A stretch of DNA of 64,000 nucleotides from Adiantum capillus-veneris (GCA_014529385.2 CM043963.1:75273912-75337911), one strand, 5' to 3'; shown: positions 1 through 11,490, numbered from the stretch's first letter. Notes: generated from the letters alone by a model not told the origin. Numbers and translations: made by a program.

Positions 1-1790
1 GGACATGGATTCCACTATTGTTATATGCTGATGATATTGTGTTGATCTCTGACTCTCCGGAGGGAATGCAGCGTCACTTGGATGCTTTGCATAGGTTTGC
101 CCAGGAAAGTGGTTTGTCCATCAACCTTGGTAAAACCAAGGTCATGGTATTTAATACCACCCCACGGTGGATCAGGAGGTCAGCGCCCGCATTCACATAC
201 GGCCAAGAGAAGGTGGAGTATACAGATGCTTACACTTACCTTGGAGTGGTTTTTAGTGGGCCAGCATTTTCATTGAGGAGGGCAACAGAGACTAGATTGA
301 CCAGAGCCCATGCAGCATTGGGCAGATTGGAAAGGATGTGTTCACAGGTTCAGTTTCAAGAGCCTCGGACGAAGCTCTGGCTCTTTGACACTTTGGTAGC
401 TTCTACATTGCTTTATGGAGCTGAGATTTGGGGACCCTCACTGGATCATCACGGGAGGACAGGCCGTAGTGATGGATGAGGGGACATGGAGAAGCCTCTG
501 GTCTCTATGATCTCGCGGCTCATAAGAGCCAAGGCTTCAGTACCACGTGCTATTGTACGAGCAGAGCTGGCTGCCCCCCCACTATTGGTTGAGGCGCTCA
601 CCAGATCTATCTCCTTCATACACCGCATGTGGGAACTTCCCAAAGACAGATATGCACGCCTTGCACTTGAGTCCTCTCGACAATAAGCCATGCAGGGAGA
701 TACAGCATGTTGGTATGGGGAGATGACATCATGGTTTCAGGCGCATGGGTTCAGCATAGATAGATTGCCTCCCTTCCAATACTCACTGGATGTGCCCTCT
801 GACTCTTACACAGTCCGAGATCACCAGGCTTATTCGCCAGGACTTGACTCAGCTAGACACCAAGAGGACATGGATACAACCAGCAGTACACGAGCTGGCC
901 ACGAAGATGGATTTCTACAGAGAGCATCTCCTCTAGCTTACGGAGGATGGTTTTGTGACGAGGCCCAGATACATGGACACTCACTTGTCTCATGGGATAC
1001 GATGTGCTATTGGCTAGATACGCACATCTTCACACCAGCTGTGGATCGAGACTGGGAGATACAGCGGAGTACCAGCAGAGGCCAGGACATGCCCCCTGTG
1101 TGATATCGAGCCCGAGACAGAGTTGCACTACACATGCCACTGCCCCCTCTACTACGAGATACGAGGCCGCTTCCATTGCTTGTTCAGAGAGGGCTTTGGA
1201 CCATTCTCTAGAGTCATGGGGTACGAGGATCAAAGATGCCTGGGTTTGTTTCTGCTCGAGCTACGCAGACACAGAGAGAGCCTGATGAGAGGAGAGACTA
1301 GCCAGTCTCAGAGACAGATCACAGACTTCTTTAGAGCTACCACTGGACACCCGGAGGAGTTACTACCATAGCAGAGCTCTTCGCCTTACACCAAAGGCAC
1401 GCTGATCGATCGAGCGACTGAACTAGGGAGATCCAGACGCCCACGATTGCGGAGGATTACACAGCATCGACGGAGGCTGCATCAGAGGACTCGGATCACT
1501 TTGGCTCGCATGCACGACGCCCGTTCAGACTACTGACCATGGAGAATATTGATGAGATCTGCCAGCGACCGATGCTGGATCTTCCGTGATCTAGCTATCC
1601 CAACTAGCTGTTTAGCTGCTTAGTTCACACCTAGCAGTTTAGGATTCCATAGTATTTTATTTTGTCATTTTGTCATTCTGTCATCTTGTTACTCTGACTT
1701 TGTATCAGATCCACCACATTGTAACTTTCTGGTCTCATACGTCACTTTGGCCTTTTGACGACGTTAATATAACATTTCATTTCATTTCTC
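1..1790 (+). mobile_element. Family A LINE copy A1, 3' part
   Basis: The 3' part of a family A LINE, cut by the window start. It begins in the reverse transcriptase just before the YADD box (24-35). It continues through the thumb/connection region and the CX2CX8HX4C finger (about 1094-1150) to an Arg-rich C terminus near 1535 and a 3' UTR. The 3' end carries the family signature TTGGCCTTTTGACGACGTTA followed by ATTTCATTTC and an imperfect TC-rich tail. The neighbouring copies downstream have the same orientation. Confidence 0.9.
3..1535 (+). pseudogene. LINE A ORF2, 3' part of copy A1 (broken)
   Basis: This is the C-terminal half of the ORF2 polyprotein. The first block (18-479) has YADDIVLIS, the GKTKVMVFNTTP block and TYLGVVF. 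Stops and frameshifts follow near 479, 689 and 800-960. The reading frame then resumes with ELATKMDFYREHLL, the finger CPLCDIEPETELHYTCHC, YYEIRGRFHCLF and the PIP-box-like QRQITDFF at 1309-1332. The tail is rich in Arg. At least four disruptions make it inactive. Confidence 0.85.
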
Positions 1791-1969
1791 TCTTTTCCCT
1801 TTTCTCTAGCAGGACCCTAGAGAAACTAAGATCTGGCCTGCACATTAGACATATGTATCTTTTAGTGTGAATGACTAAATAGATGTCTACTTGAAAATGG
1901 ATGTTGTGGTCTATGGTTCTTAAATTTCTGATGAAGTCTCATGTGCTATTTTAGCCTATGTATATAAGA

Positions 1970-1973
<4 letters not shown>
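1791..1973. other. Spacer without recognised feature
   Basis: About 180 bases between the tail of LINE copy A1 and the next (TC)n tract. No coding similarity or repeat was recognised. It may be old host sequence or an eroded element. Confidence 0.4.

Positions 1974-2010
<37 letters not shown>
1974..2010. repeat. (TC)n microsatellite
   Basis: An uninterrupted TC dinucleotide tract of about 37 bases. It lies directly upstream of a family A 3'-UTR fragment, the same arrangement as at 2465 and 3326. Confidence 0.95.
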
Positions 2011-2012
<2 letters not shown>

Positions 2013-2461
2013 AACATTGACACCCTACGACAAAGACCAAAGCTTGATCTCTTGAGATGAGCTGCCGAGCCTCTACTCCATACCCCCCCACTCCTCCCGT
2101 ATATTGATGTACTGATGTATATGGTACTCTCATCTCCCCTACCCTGTTCACCATGTTTATTCTGTTACCCCTCTCACCTATGGATGTATGACGAACCTAG
2201 ATTTTAGATTTTTTTGTTCATTTTCTATTTTGATAGCTATCCAGATAGAGTATTAGACTCCAATGGGATGTAATTTTTGGTGTGATGCTGATGATGATGA
2301 GGATGTAGGGTAGGATTACATAACCTACCCACTTTAGGTACCCTCATTTATTTTTATTTTTATGTTCCCTAGAATTTGTCCCAAAGCCACACATGGATGT
2401 AACCTTTTGATCTCATAGGTCATTTTCGCCTTTTGAAGACATTAATATAACATTTCACTTC

Positions 2462-2464
<3 letters not shown>
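2011..2464 (+). mobile_element. Family A LINE 3'-end fragment
   Basis: Non-coding sequence that ends in the family A 3' signature: TCTCATAGGTCATTTTCGCC, then TTTTGAAGACATTAATATAA and CATTTCACTTCATTTC, leading straight into (TC)n. The first 350 bases are only loosely like other family A 3' UTRs. The fragment is probably an extremely 5'-truncated insertion or a variant UTR. Confidence 0.6.

Positions 2465-2510
<46 letters not shown>
2465..2510. repeat. (TC)n microsatellite between LINE copies
   Basis: A TC tract of about 46 bases. It serves as the 3' tail of the fragment before it, and the 5'-truncated copy A2 begins directly after it. Confidence 0.95.
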
Positions 2511-2512
<2 letters not shown>

Positions 2513-3325
2513 GGTTTGCGTTGTGCCATTGGTCAGATACGCACATCCTCACATCAGCTCGAGATTGAGACCGGTAGATTCAGAGGGATACCAGCAGACA
2601 GCAGGATATGCCGATTATGCCAGAGAGAGCCAGAGACAGAGTTGCACTACATATGTCATTGCACAGTGTTCTATGAGATACGGGGGCGTTTCCACTGCTT
2701 ATTCTGAGAGGGTTTTGGTCCTCTATCTAGGGTCATGAGTTATGAGGATCAGAGATGTCTTGGACTATATCTACTTGAGTTACACAGGTATAGAGACACT
2801 TTACTGGGGAGAGCTAGAGAGAGGCAGTCCCAGAGACACATTACAGATTTCTTTTCACTAGATATGGGACAGCCAGAGGAGCAGCCACCACTGCAGAGCT
2901 CGTCCCACACTCATTCGACCACTACTGGCACTCTCATCGACCGAGCATTGGAGCTACAGAGATACAGACGACCGCGACTGAGGAGAGGAGCTACACAGCA
3001 TCGACGGAGACTACAACAGAAGATTCGAGCCATACTCTCTCGACATCCAGAGTGCAGATGAGGATGGATCCTCACCATTTCTTCCATCTTTGTTTCACAC
3101 ACTGTTACATCCAGTTTACCGGGTACCTATTGTATCAGCTGCTACACCCACGTAGTTTTAGATTGTAGTAGTAGTAGTAGTATTTTGTTCCACTTCTAGT
3201 TCTTTTCTAGTTCTTTTGTACCCAGACATGGTATTAGATTCACTATTTTGTAACTGATTGGTCTCATAGGTCATTTTGGCCTTTTGAAGACGTTAATATA
3301 ACATTTCATTTCATTTCATTTCATT
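2511..3325 (+). mobile_element. Family A LINE copy A2, 5'-truncated
   Basis: A short copy holding only the end of ORF2 and the 3' UTR. It starts at the HGLRCAIGQIRTSSHQLEIE block. One stop interrupts the finger region (after RGRFHCLF). The frame then continues through the PIP-box-like QRHITDFF (2831-2854) to HPECR and a stop at about 3061. The 3' UTR contains a short (GTA)n near 3165 and ends GACGTTAATATAACATTTC plus ATTTC repeats. At the 5' junction the element's own CTCATGG overlaps the end of the preceding TC tract. Confidence 0.9.
2516..3061 (+). pseudogene. LINE A ORF2 C-terminus of copy A2
   Basis: The C-terminal part of ORF2: a CX2CX8HX4C finger (CRLCQREPETELHYICHC), the YEIRGRFHCLF block, one in-frame stop at 2706, then EGFGPLSRVMSYEDQRCLGL, QRHITDFF and an Arg-rich tail ending LSRHPECR. 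It lacks any catalytic domain because the insertion was truncated on arrival. Confidence 0.85.
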
Positions 3326-3343
3326 TCTCTCTCTCTCTCTCTC
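3326..3343. repeat. (TC)n microsatellite between LINE copies
   Basis: A short TC tract (about 18 bases) after four ATTTC units at the 3' end of copy A2. Copy A3 begins at the next base. Confidence 0.9.
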
Positions 3344-4325
3344 AATGATGATTAAGGCGGAGCTAAGCCTTTTGAGAAGTGATATTGAAAAAGAGATGTA
3401 TGCAAATGCGGAGACTTACAAAAAGGCTATGTATGCAAATATGAGGAAAAAATTGGACAAAGAGATGCTTAGTAAGCGTGACAAGATGTAGACATCATTG
3501 AAAGACGAAATGCAGACGATTGTGAGACCAGAAGTGAATGCAATGGAATGTATGATGCAAAAAAGATTAGAGGATGCACTTGATGCATTTAAATCATGGA
3601 AATAAAAAATGGAAGAACGCATGAATGAAAAGGATGCATTGATTGGAGCATTTAAGGGAGACCTTGCAGCTTGCAAAAATACCGCCACAAAGGAGGGAGA
3701 AAACCAACCCTCAGTAATAAAGGAGCTCAAAAGGAGCAGGTGAAAACTTTATTGGAAGAGGAAGAGCAAATGACACGAACAACCCCTTCATGGGCGGAGC
3801 ACCTATTCAAAACACAAGAGAAGGTTGATAAAGCTGAAAAGGGGATCGACGACGCAAAGAAAGCAAAAGATAAGATGCTTGGAGCCACACCGACATCCAC
3901 TATCGTCAATATGACAATTAAGGAGGAGCAAAAGAGAAAGACTAGAGCCCTTCATGTGCGTGTGACAGGTCTCAAAGACACCTGAAAAGTAGAAGAAGAG
4001 GTGCAAGAGCTCTTGAAGCGCATGGTATTTCTGAACCTACGCACACAGGGGCTTGGAGAGTTGGCAAGAATGGAAGTGTTGTGAAAGGAAGACCCAAGGA
4101 AAGAGCACTCGTTATACGTTGCCCTACACTGGAAGCTAGGAAGGAATTACTTAAGAAGAGACCAACACTCAAGCAAACTACGATATTTTTGGGTGATGAC
4201 CTCACTCTAACATAGGTAGCACACATGCAAGAGCTGATGCCAGAGATCAAGACGGCGGGGGAAAAAGGGAAAATTGCTTTCTATAGGGGAGGGAGGGTAG
4301 TGGTGTTGGAAAGCTGCACTGCATG
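3344..4325 (+). pseudogene. LINE A ORF1 remnant (copy A3)
   Basis: A degenerate ORF1. The coiled-coil part is rich in Lys and Glu. It is followed by EEQKRKTRALHVRVTGLKDT (about 3923-3983), the WRVGK block, KQTTIFLGDDLTL and a conserved end. Several stops and frameshifts are present. The intact counterparts are at 25390-26283 and 46781-47934. Confidence 0.8.
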
Positions 4326-4356
4326 ACGGTGCGAGACCTATGGGACCAACCTTAAA

Positions 4357-7300
4357 ATGACAGCATGGAATTGTAATGGATCAATGAATCTAGATGTAGG
4401 CGCTTTTGAGGATAGCTTTAAGGGAAGGGATATTATTTTTACTCGAAAACGCATCACTCTTGGCGGCACATTACCTAGAGTGACGGGATACCATTAGGAG
4501 ACTACTTGTAGGCAGGATGCTTTAATGCTTTTGGGAGACTTTAATGCCAGGACGGCCAGTCTCAGACAGCTTTTTACGATACCTCACAAGAAATGTTGAG
4601 AGAATTGAGTGTCAGTAATATGGTCTTGGCCAGGTGTTCGCAGGATGAAGAGCACACTTGATATGGTGGATATCTCACAGATTTGGAGACTGCACATGGA
4701 CTCGCCATCTTGAATGGCCTCAGCAGATTTACCCTCTATTCAAGACTTTATAGTCGGCTGGGCCTAGGCCTATTGGGGTAGGAGTAGATCACACCCTCCT
4801 TATGTTACTGTCTCATTCCAGTTTAGCACAGCTCGACTGACAAAGACATCTACACATACCCAATACACTTTTACTTCGGAGATTGATTCTGTCTACATAG
4901 ATGGTATCTACAGACGCTTATGCATAGAGGATTTGGGGAGACCTCAAGGGAAGATCTCAAGGGGAGATCTCACGTATATTTGTCAAAGATACTATAGGAT
5001 GCACCAGCAGAGGCATACCCACACATGGAGCCTGGGCAGTGGTGACGTTATGGGAGCATACCCTAGAATAGCTGGTATGATGAGGAGTGCAGAGAGACCA
5101 GAGCCCGACTTCGGGAGATACTTCTAAGAGTCATTACTCACAAGCAGTCACGGATTGCCGCTCCGCGTTTGGTATGACGGAAGAAGAGGGCGTTTCTAGC
5201 TCGACTACAACAGGATTTATATCAGTTGTTTATGAGCCAGGATTTAGGTGAGGCATGGAGACTCTTCTATGAGCACGCTCCTCCACTAGTCATCACTTTT
5301 ATGGAGGTATGGGGTCAGTATGCATCATCTCTCTACACAGTCTCGGGGCAACCACCTCTTCCAGATCCACTAGAGCCATGTCCACACATGTGCTTTCTTT
5401 ACCGCTGAGATGGTAAAGGAAGCCATTGACGGGATGGGAACCAAGAGACCATATGATCACCATGGCCTAGTAGCAAAGCATTTTATACATGCCAAAGATA
5501 TGCTTGCAGAGCTTCTAGCCGTGATGTTCAACCGTGCCATGTGCAAGAGCCTACCTGATACTTGGAGTTTGTCTACTATCGTACCTATCTTCAAGTCAGG
5601 GGACCCTATGGAGCGTGGGAACTACCACATTATCATGATTGGACACACATTGGCACGGTTGTACGCATCCATCCTTGAGCAGCAATTGAGTAGATGGGCA
5701 GAGAGAGAGGGTATACAGGCAGCAGGACAGGCGGATTTCAGGAGAGGTTTCTCTACTCTTGATCATATTCTGACACTCAGAGCCATTATTGAGGAGGGGA
5801 GATCAAGTGAGAGACAGCTGTATAGCCTTCGATTTAGTACCCAGAGCTAGATTGATGCGTAGAGATGGGGGTGCCCAAAGAGTTGATTTGGGGGATCATG
5901 GCTCTGTACAAGTCAGTAGTGGGGCATGTATGCACTCCAAAGTGGATCTCTGATGTGGCCCACTCCAACATTGGGGTGAAACAGGGCTGCCCGCTATCCC
6001 CTACACTATTTGGCATGTATGTGGATGAGGTTGCTGACTACATTGAGAGGGACGGTGATAGAGGAGCATAGTTGGCAGGGACATGGATCCCACTATTGTT
6101 ATATGGTGATGATATTGTGTTGATTTCTTACTCCTTGGAGGGAATGCAATGTCATTTAGATGCTTTGTACACATTTGCCCACAATAGTGGATTGTCTGTT
6201 AACCTGGGGAAAACCAAGGTTGTGTGACACCACACCACAATTGGTCAGGAGGTCAGCACCCAATTTTACATATGGTTAGGAGACGGTGGAGTATACAGAT
6301 GCATACACCTATGTTGGGGTAGTCTTCAATGGACTGGTTTTTTCATTGAGGAGAGCAGCAAAGACTAGATTGATGAGAGCTTATGCAGCCTTGGGAGGAT
6401 TGGAAAAGATGTGCTCACAAGTTCAGTTTCATGAACCTGGAACGAAGCTATGGCTTTTTGACACTCTAGTGGCTTCAGTTATGCTTTATGGTGTTTAAAT
6501 TTGGGAACCCTCACTGGACTACCATAGCAGATTTGGTAGCACTGAAGATGGAGAGGCCTCTAGTCTCTATGATCTGTCGGCTGATTCGGACTAAGGCCTC
6601 AGTGCCACATGAGATTATTTGAGCTGAGCTAGCTATCCCCCGTCGCGTAGTTGAGGCCATTACTAGATCACTATCCTTCATGCATAATTTATGGGACCTC
6701 CCCAGAGATAGATATGCTCGGCTAGCCCTTGAGTCATCCCGACAACTAGCACTACAGGGGGACACAACATGCTGGTATGAACAGATGACATCATGGTTTC
6801 AGTCACATGGCTTCAACATGGATAGATTGCCTCCATTCTAGTACTCCTTGGATGCACCCTCCCTTTCTCTCACACGGGCAGAGAGCACTAGACTTATATG
6901 TCACAATTTGATTCAACTAGAAACCAGAAGCACATGGATACAACCGACACAAGAGTTGGGCACGAAGATGGCTTTCTATAGAGAGCATCTTCTCCAACTA
7001 ACAGAGGATGAAGACCGGCCTATATGGACACTCATTTATCCTATGGGATATGATGTGCTATTGGTCAGATGTGCACATCATCGCATCAGCTAGAGATTGA
7101 GACTGGAAGATTTAGGAGAGTATTAGCAGAGGCCAGAATATGCCAGTTGTGTCATATAGAGCCAGAGACAAAGTTACATCACATTGTCATTGTCCACTAT
7201 ACTATTGAGATACGAGGGCGCTTTCATTGTCTATTCAGAGAGGGCTTTTGGCCGTTGGCTAGAGTCATGAGATATCAGGATCAGAGATGCCTCGGGTTGT

Positions 7301-7475
7301 TCTTGCTAGAGCTATGTAGACACAGGGAGAGTCTCTTGAGAAGACGAGGCAGTGGGAGACATTCACAGAGGGAGATCACTGACTTCTTTGGAGCAGGGAC
7401 TCAGCAGCCAGATGAGCATGCCCCACAACAAACTTTAGAGCCCACTTATACCAAAGGTATATTAGTGGGCAGAGC
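4357..7475 (+). pseudogene. LINE A ORF2 remnant (copy A3)
   Basis: A broken ORF2. The endonuclease part (AWNCNGSMNLDVGAFEDSF from 4357) has internal deletions. The RT blocks are at 5410-5850 (polymerase fingers, ILEQQLSRWAEREGIQAAGQ), 5865-6071 (GVKQGCPLSPTLFGMYVDEV) and about 6085-6500, with the box reading YGDD instead of YADD. The finger and C terminus are at 7069-7480. Frameshifts and stops occur throughout. Confidence 0.85.
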
Positions 7476-7486
7476 CACATGTAAAG

Positions 7487-8145
7487 TTGAGTACAAGTGA
7501 TTGCCCGAAAATTGATCGTGCAACAAATGCTATGAGAGGAGTGCCTTATGCTTCAGCTTGCGGCTCTCTGTATGCTATAGTTGCCACTAGACCTGACATT
7601 GCTTATTCAGTGGGAGTAGTGAGCAGGTTTATGTCTAATCCTGGCAGAGCACATTGGGATGTTGTAAAGTCCATAATGAGGCACTTGAAAGGGACCAAAA
7701 GCAAATGCCCGTGTTATGGAAAGGGTCCATTAAAACTGCAGGGATATTGTGATTCTGACATGGCAGGTTATGTTGATACCCGCAAGTCAACTAGTGGGTA
7801 CATTTACACCCTGGCAGGTGGTGCTATTTCATGGTACTCTAGACTTCACAAGATAGTTGCACTCTCTACTATTGAGGCTGAATATATTTCAGTTACTAAG
7901 GCTTCCAAAGAGGCCATATGGCTAGCCCGCCTCGTCAGTGAGCTTGGACTGCCTTTGGTTTTGATAGTGAAAGTGCAATCTATTTGGCTAAAAATGCCAT
8001 GTTTCATGTGCATACCAAACATATTGATGTGCAGTACCGCTTTATCAGACAAATACTTGATGATGGTTTAGTCTCATCGATCAAAATCAGTACGCATGAG
8101 AACCCTGCAGATGCTCTTACCAAAAATCTGTCCTAGGCACAACAT
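7487..8145 (+). pseudogene. Ty1/copia RNase H end
   Basis: The C-terminal RNase H part of a copia polyprotein. Diagnostic blocks are VPYASACGSLYA, TRPDIAYSVGVVSRFM, YCDSDMAGYVDTRKSTSGYI and VALSTIEAEYISVTKASKEA. These carry the catalytic Asp of DSD and the Glu of EAEY, as in plant copia elements. A frameshift follows near 7965, after which the usual tail (STHENPADALTK) is still readable near 8090. The upstream polyprotein is missing: the fragment begins at the end of LINE copy A3. It is non-functional. Confidence 0.9.
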
Positions 8146-8194
8146 GAGCATTGCCTATAGATAGATAGTAGGAGTTATATAGCATAGAGGCGAC

Positions 8195-8545
8195 TCTCTA
8201 GGCCTTTAAGTGGGAGGTTCTTGGGGGTAAATGCCCAGACGTTTCAACTTTGTAGCTCTGCTCGAGAGCTTCACAGATATATTTTCAGTATATTTTTAGC
8301 CCATCATTTTTAGTCAGTACAGACATTATACCTCATTTTATTGGCCTTTGGGCCACTTGGACTATTTTTAAAGTGTTTACATTGTCCAAATGGCCCATTT
8401 TAATAAAATGGTCCAAAACCTCATCACTTGAGTAATTGGACCTCCTAAAACTTACGTGCCTCTTCTTTGCTCCAACGTTTCCTGCTAGCGCTACCTCTCT
8501 CTGTCTCTCTGCACCCCACCTGCATGCACACGCACTGCCGCCCAA
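8195..8545 (+). mobile_element. Copia polypurine tract and LTR remnant
   Basis: After the copia pol end comes AAGTGGGAGG (about 8208), the position and type of a copia polypurine tract. The sequence following it should be the 3' LTR. No second LTR is in the window, so its borders cannot be fixed; the right border is set by the start of LINE B sequence. Confidence 0.5.
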
Positions 8546-8582
8546 ACTCACCCAACTTGGGTTCGTGAAGCTCCTCTTTTAA

Positions 8583-9656
8583 GGTCTGTGTGCTTGATCC
8601 TGACCCGACAAATTTTGAGACTGGACAGTGGCAGCTTTGGTCTTGGGAGAGCGCCCTTTGGTACGACTGCAGTAGGACCCTGGGGAGTGGTTTTGGCTGG
8701 ACCCTTTTGCTTTAGCCGATCACTTAGGGATCCCTTTCTTCCAGTACACAGTACCACAAGGGCGCCACATACTAGGTGCTCGAAGAGAGTCCCGCCTTGC
8801 GGTAGTAGTCAGTGGCAGGAGGAGGGTCTCACAGCTGAGTTCCTGACAGACTTTTGGGAGCGCTTGTGGAACAACAGACAGCTGAGGAGAGTTACTATGT
8901 TCCAGTGGCTTGTCACTCATCGAGATACCACAGTGGGGAGTTGGTTGGTCTACAGTGGCCACCGGCGTGCTGTGCCGCTTGCGACCACCCACTTGAGTCA
9001 CCGAGGCATTGTCTATGGGACAACCCCATGGTGCAACAGGTTTGGCTGCGGATTTTACGCTTGATGCCAGCCTTGTCGTCAGCTAGTCAGTACACTTGGG
9101 GTGCTGCTGCTTTGTCCACCCTCACGGGCCCAACACTTCGTTTTGAGCTGTCCTCAGCTAGCAGGATGATTGTGATAGGCCGGCCTACACTTCCGCCTGC
9201 TATAGAGCTTACGCCTCAGGAGTGGAGCAGTGATAGAAAGCTTTGTTGGGAGCTTATTTACAGCCTGACTCTCTGACTCATATGGAGAGCTAGTTGTTTC
9301 TGCATCTTCGACGCCCATCCCATCCACCGGTGGAATTTGTTTGAGATATATCGCTGGAGCTGATCCATACACTTCGAGGTGCGTTTGAGAGGCTGCCGGG
9401 CAGCTCTGACCTTATGTGAGAGCGTGGGGAGGCATTCCTACAGCTTTGGCATCCAGGGCCTTTCTACACCATGGTCCGTGGGACTCCTAGATGGCACTAC
9501 CGGCCAACCGTGCGGTTGTTTCCTCCTCCCATATCTCATTTTTTTCTTGGGAGAGTCTCCCCTCATGCTGATGTAGCCCCCTCTTGACGGGCAGTTTGTA
9601 GTGCGATTGGCAGTTTTGTTAACTAATAGAAGGATGTTCTTTTGGTGGAAAAAAAA
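8583..9656 (+). mobile_element. Family B LINE copy B1, 5'-truncated
   Basis: The 3' end of a family B LINE. Translation in three frames gives the region before the finger (WLVTHRDTTVGSWLVYSG), a degenerate finger, LMPALSSASQYTWGAAALST and LIWRASCF, and the 3' UTR ends AACTAATAGAAGGATG...GGTGGAAAAAAAA. The same end with poly(A) is seen in copies B2 and B4. It has frameshifts and stops throughout. Confidence 0.85.
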
Positions 9657-10015
9657 GTCAGAATTATTTTCCTTATGTCTCAAGATAACGTATTTGAAGC
9701 TACTACCCCAGCTATGGCTGCACTTAGGCATTTGAAAAAATTATCTTCTGTTAATCCATGCTTGTGCACTTCAAGGGCATTGCATTTCATGGAACTAGAG
9801 GTATACTTGCACAAAGAGTTGCGTTAAGATAGTAAAACTTTGGGTGCGTGCACCTTGAACTCCCCTAGGAAAATCTAAGAAGATGCAACAACCTCCTCAA
9901 AACAAAATTCAATATTCTATGAAAGGAGAGAAAAATAAAGTAAAGTTAGCTGAGGTACGTTGATTGAAGATGCTATCAGAAATACTGAGCACACCATGTA
10001 TACAGTTCAAATTAC
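9657..10015. other. Intronic sequence, last exon not found
   Basis: Non-repetitive sequence between LINE copy B1 and the last visible acetolactate synthase-like exon. I looked on the minus strand for the expected C-terminal VPVDYSEN block and did not find it. A possible acceptor near 9872 (TTTTCCTAG) opens a frame that does not match the family. Confidence 0.5.
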
Positions 10016-10115
10016 CTCAATGAGTTTAACCCCAGGTGGAGATAGAAATAAGCATTCATGTAAGAGTTTGAGAAATTCCTCCGCTTTTGTTACACGATAA
10101 CCTGAAGCTCCATAG
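10016..10115 (-). CDS. Acetolactate synthase-like exon (YGASGYRVTKAEEF...VKLIE)
   Basis: A 100-nt exon with acceptor TGTGCAG. One base completes a Ser codon, then 33 codons begin YGASGYRVTKAEEFLKLL and end PPGVKLIE. The donor is GTAATT, phase 0. In relatives VKLIE is followed by VPVDYSEN and about 20 more residues, so one further exon is expected to the left. I could not find it between 9657 and 10015. It may lie beyond the LINE/copia block, outside the window. Confidence 0.85.
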
Positions 10116-10192
10116 CTGCACACATGCTCTATCCTCACTTCTCCATTTTCAATATCTTATAAAAAGGAAAAAATTATGATTATAATAAATAC

Positions 10193-10240
10193 CTCCTTGC
10201 ATATGCTACAAAGTCCGGATTGGCCAAGTCCAGTCCAAAC
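10193..10240 (-). CDS. Acetolactate synthase-like exon (FGLDLANPDFVAYAR)
   Basis: A 48-nt exon: acceptor TTTTTGCAG, one base that completes a Lys codon, then FGLDLANPDFVAYAR, two leftover bases, donor GTATTT. Family members read (Y/F)GLxxGNPDFVxYAxSYGA here. The intron before it is 997 bp and contains an eroded LINE fragment; the intron after it is only 77 bp. Confidence 0.83.
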
Positions 10241-10544
10241 CTGCAAAAACCATCAATTTCTTGATCAACTCATTATCAGATAAGATGATTAAACAGATTA
10301 CCTCCTTGCATATGCTGTTTCCAAGCACATTTCCCACCTTCATAAGCATGCCTCCAGTCATAAGTCGGTGGATTCCTGATCTATATGGCACAATCCTCTG
10401 ACAAACCCTTGCCAAGGCAGTCAGAGGCAATGCTGCTGAGACTCCACTACATGGTCACACCCTGTGCATATACAGAGGGATCACTACCAACTGATCAGCT
10501 ATCGACCGCTATCCCCTGATGACCTATAGATCATGATCAATTCA

Positions 10545-10990
10545 CCGTGGAGGCTGTCCAGAGGTGAGTCCAGAATTCAGAGATTGGACATCCTTGTTGC
10601 ACCCAATGGTGGAATGAATTGGTGTGGATAGACCCTCAAAAGTCCTACTCTACGAGAAACTATCTCATACAATGCAGTAGTCCCCAAAAAATATTGCTGG
10701 GCACTCCCAAGTCATACTTTCTCTGTAGCACTCTAGCCCTGGAAACTGTATCAAATGCCTAGTGGAAATCCACAAAGCAGGAGTATATCCATCGCCTTGA
10801 AAATCTACCCTCAATAATGGCCCTCAAGGTAGGAATCTGGTCTAGACTGGCGTACCCTCACCTCAAACCTGTCTATCCCGGTGCTTGACTTGACCTCTCC
10901 TCAGCTCATCATTGATTCTGATGCTCAAGAATGGAACATAGCCTTTGAGATCATAAATTATCCCCTCTATCTTGGAGACCATAGTTTACC
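10545..10990 (-). mobile_element. Eroded family A-like RT fragment in a 997-bp intron
   Basis: On the minus strand, blocks DQIPTLRAIIEGRFSRRWIY, SCFVDFH*AFDTVSRARVLQ, LGVPSNIFWGLL and QQGCP align with the RT core of family A (TLRAIIEEGR, CFVDFRKAFDTVPRARLM, GVKQGCPLSP). Stops and frameshifts are dense, so it is older or from a different subfamily. It sits in the intron between the exons at 11238 and 10240. Confidence 0.7.
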
Positions 10991-11237
10991 GAGACATGAT
11001 TGAGAATCATGATACGTCCGCAATAGCCTAAACAATTTTGCACATGTCTAACTGATATAAATAAGACCTTTAACAAAAGAAAAACTGAATGTATTAAGTG
11101 CTGTAAAGTGGGTATCCTTTTAGCCTTAGCTGAATTATGTTCATGGCATAGTGTATGGTTTCATTAGACTAATGTATTAATTCTATTAATTATCCAGCGT
11201 ATGTATTTACGCCTTGTGCAGCATGACAATGACATAC

Positions 11238-11344
11238 TTGCTGAAACCTTCGTGGTTTTGTTTCCATTTGATCATCCCGTAAGCATTGTCATTCAGAACA
11301 AGAACAGTCAAATTGAGCTTTAAACGCACTGCTGTCTCCATTTC
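11238..11344 (-). CDS. Acetolactate synthase-like exon, second half of ThDP motif
   Basis: A 107-nt exon after a 146-bp intron. Acceptor is AAATAG and donor GTATGT. It codes EMETAVRLKLNLTVLVLNDN followed by AYGMIKWKQ and leaves two bases. NDN completes the GDG-X24-N thiamine diphosphate/Mg2+ motif begun in the previous exon. In relatives the first residues are ELETAVR. The exon is outside every repeat I can recognise and has no disruption. Confidence 0.85.
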
Positions 11345-11490
11345 CTATTTGAAACAACATGGAGCTTGCGTTACTTTTCCCAAAAAGGCTCTGCTCAAAA
11401 AAGGATTCAACTTGATTTCACATTTCCAGTTTTAACTAAAGAACTTCAATTAACTTCATGAGAACAGTCCATCAAAGGGAAATACTGCAC

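Larger units (their letters stand above)
3344..7475 (+). mobile_element. Family A LINE copy A3, long but eroded
   Basis: A nearly complete family A element lacking only the first ORF1 codons and the 3' UTR. It runs from within ORF1 (MIKAELSLLRSDIEKEMYAN-like) through endonuclease, RT, finger and PIP-box region (QREITDFF, 7366-7389). It stops abruptly at about 7475, where copia sequence begins. Many stops, frameshifts and deletions show that it is old. Confidence 0.88.

Noticed and set aside
1974-3343. Regularly spaced short repeats as a CRISPR-like array
   Set aside because: The repeats are simple TC microsatellites separated by LINE sequence in a plant genome.
9780-9872. Possible last exon of the acetolactate synthase-like gene
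   Set aside because: An acceptor-like TTTTCCTAG is present, but no frame gives the conserved VPVDYSEN end.
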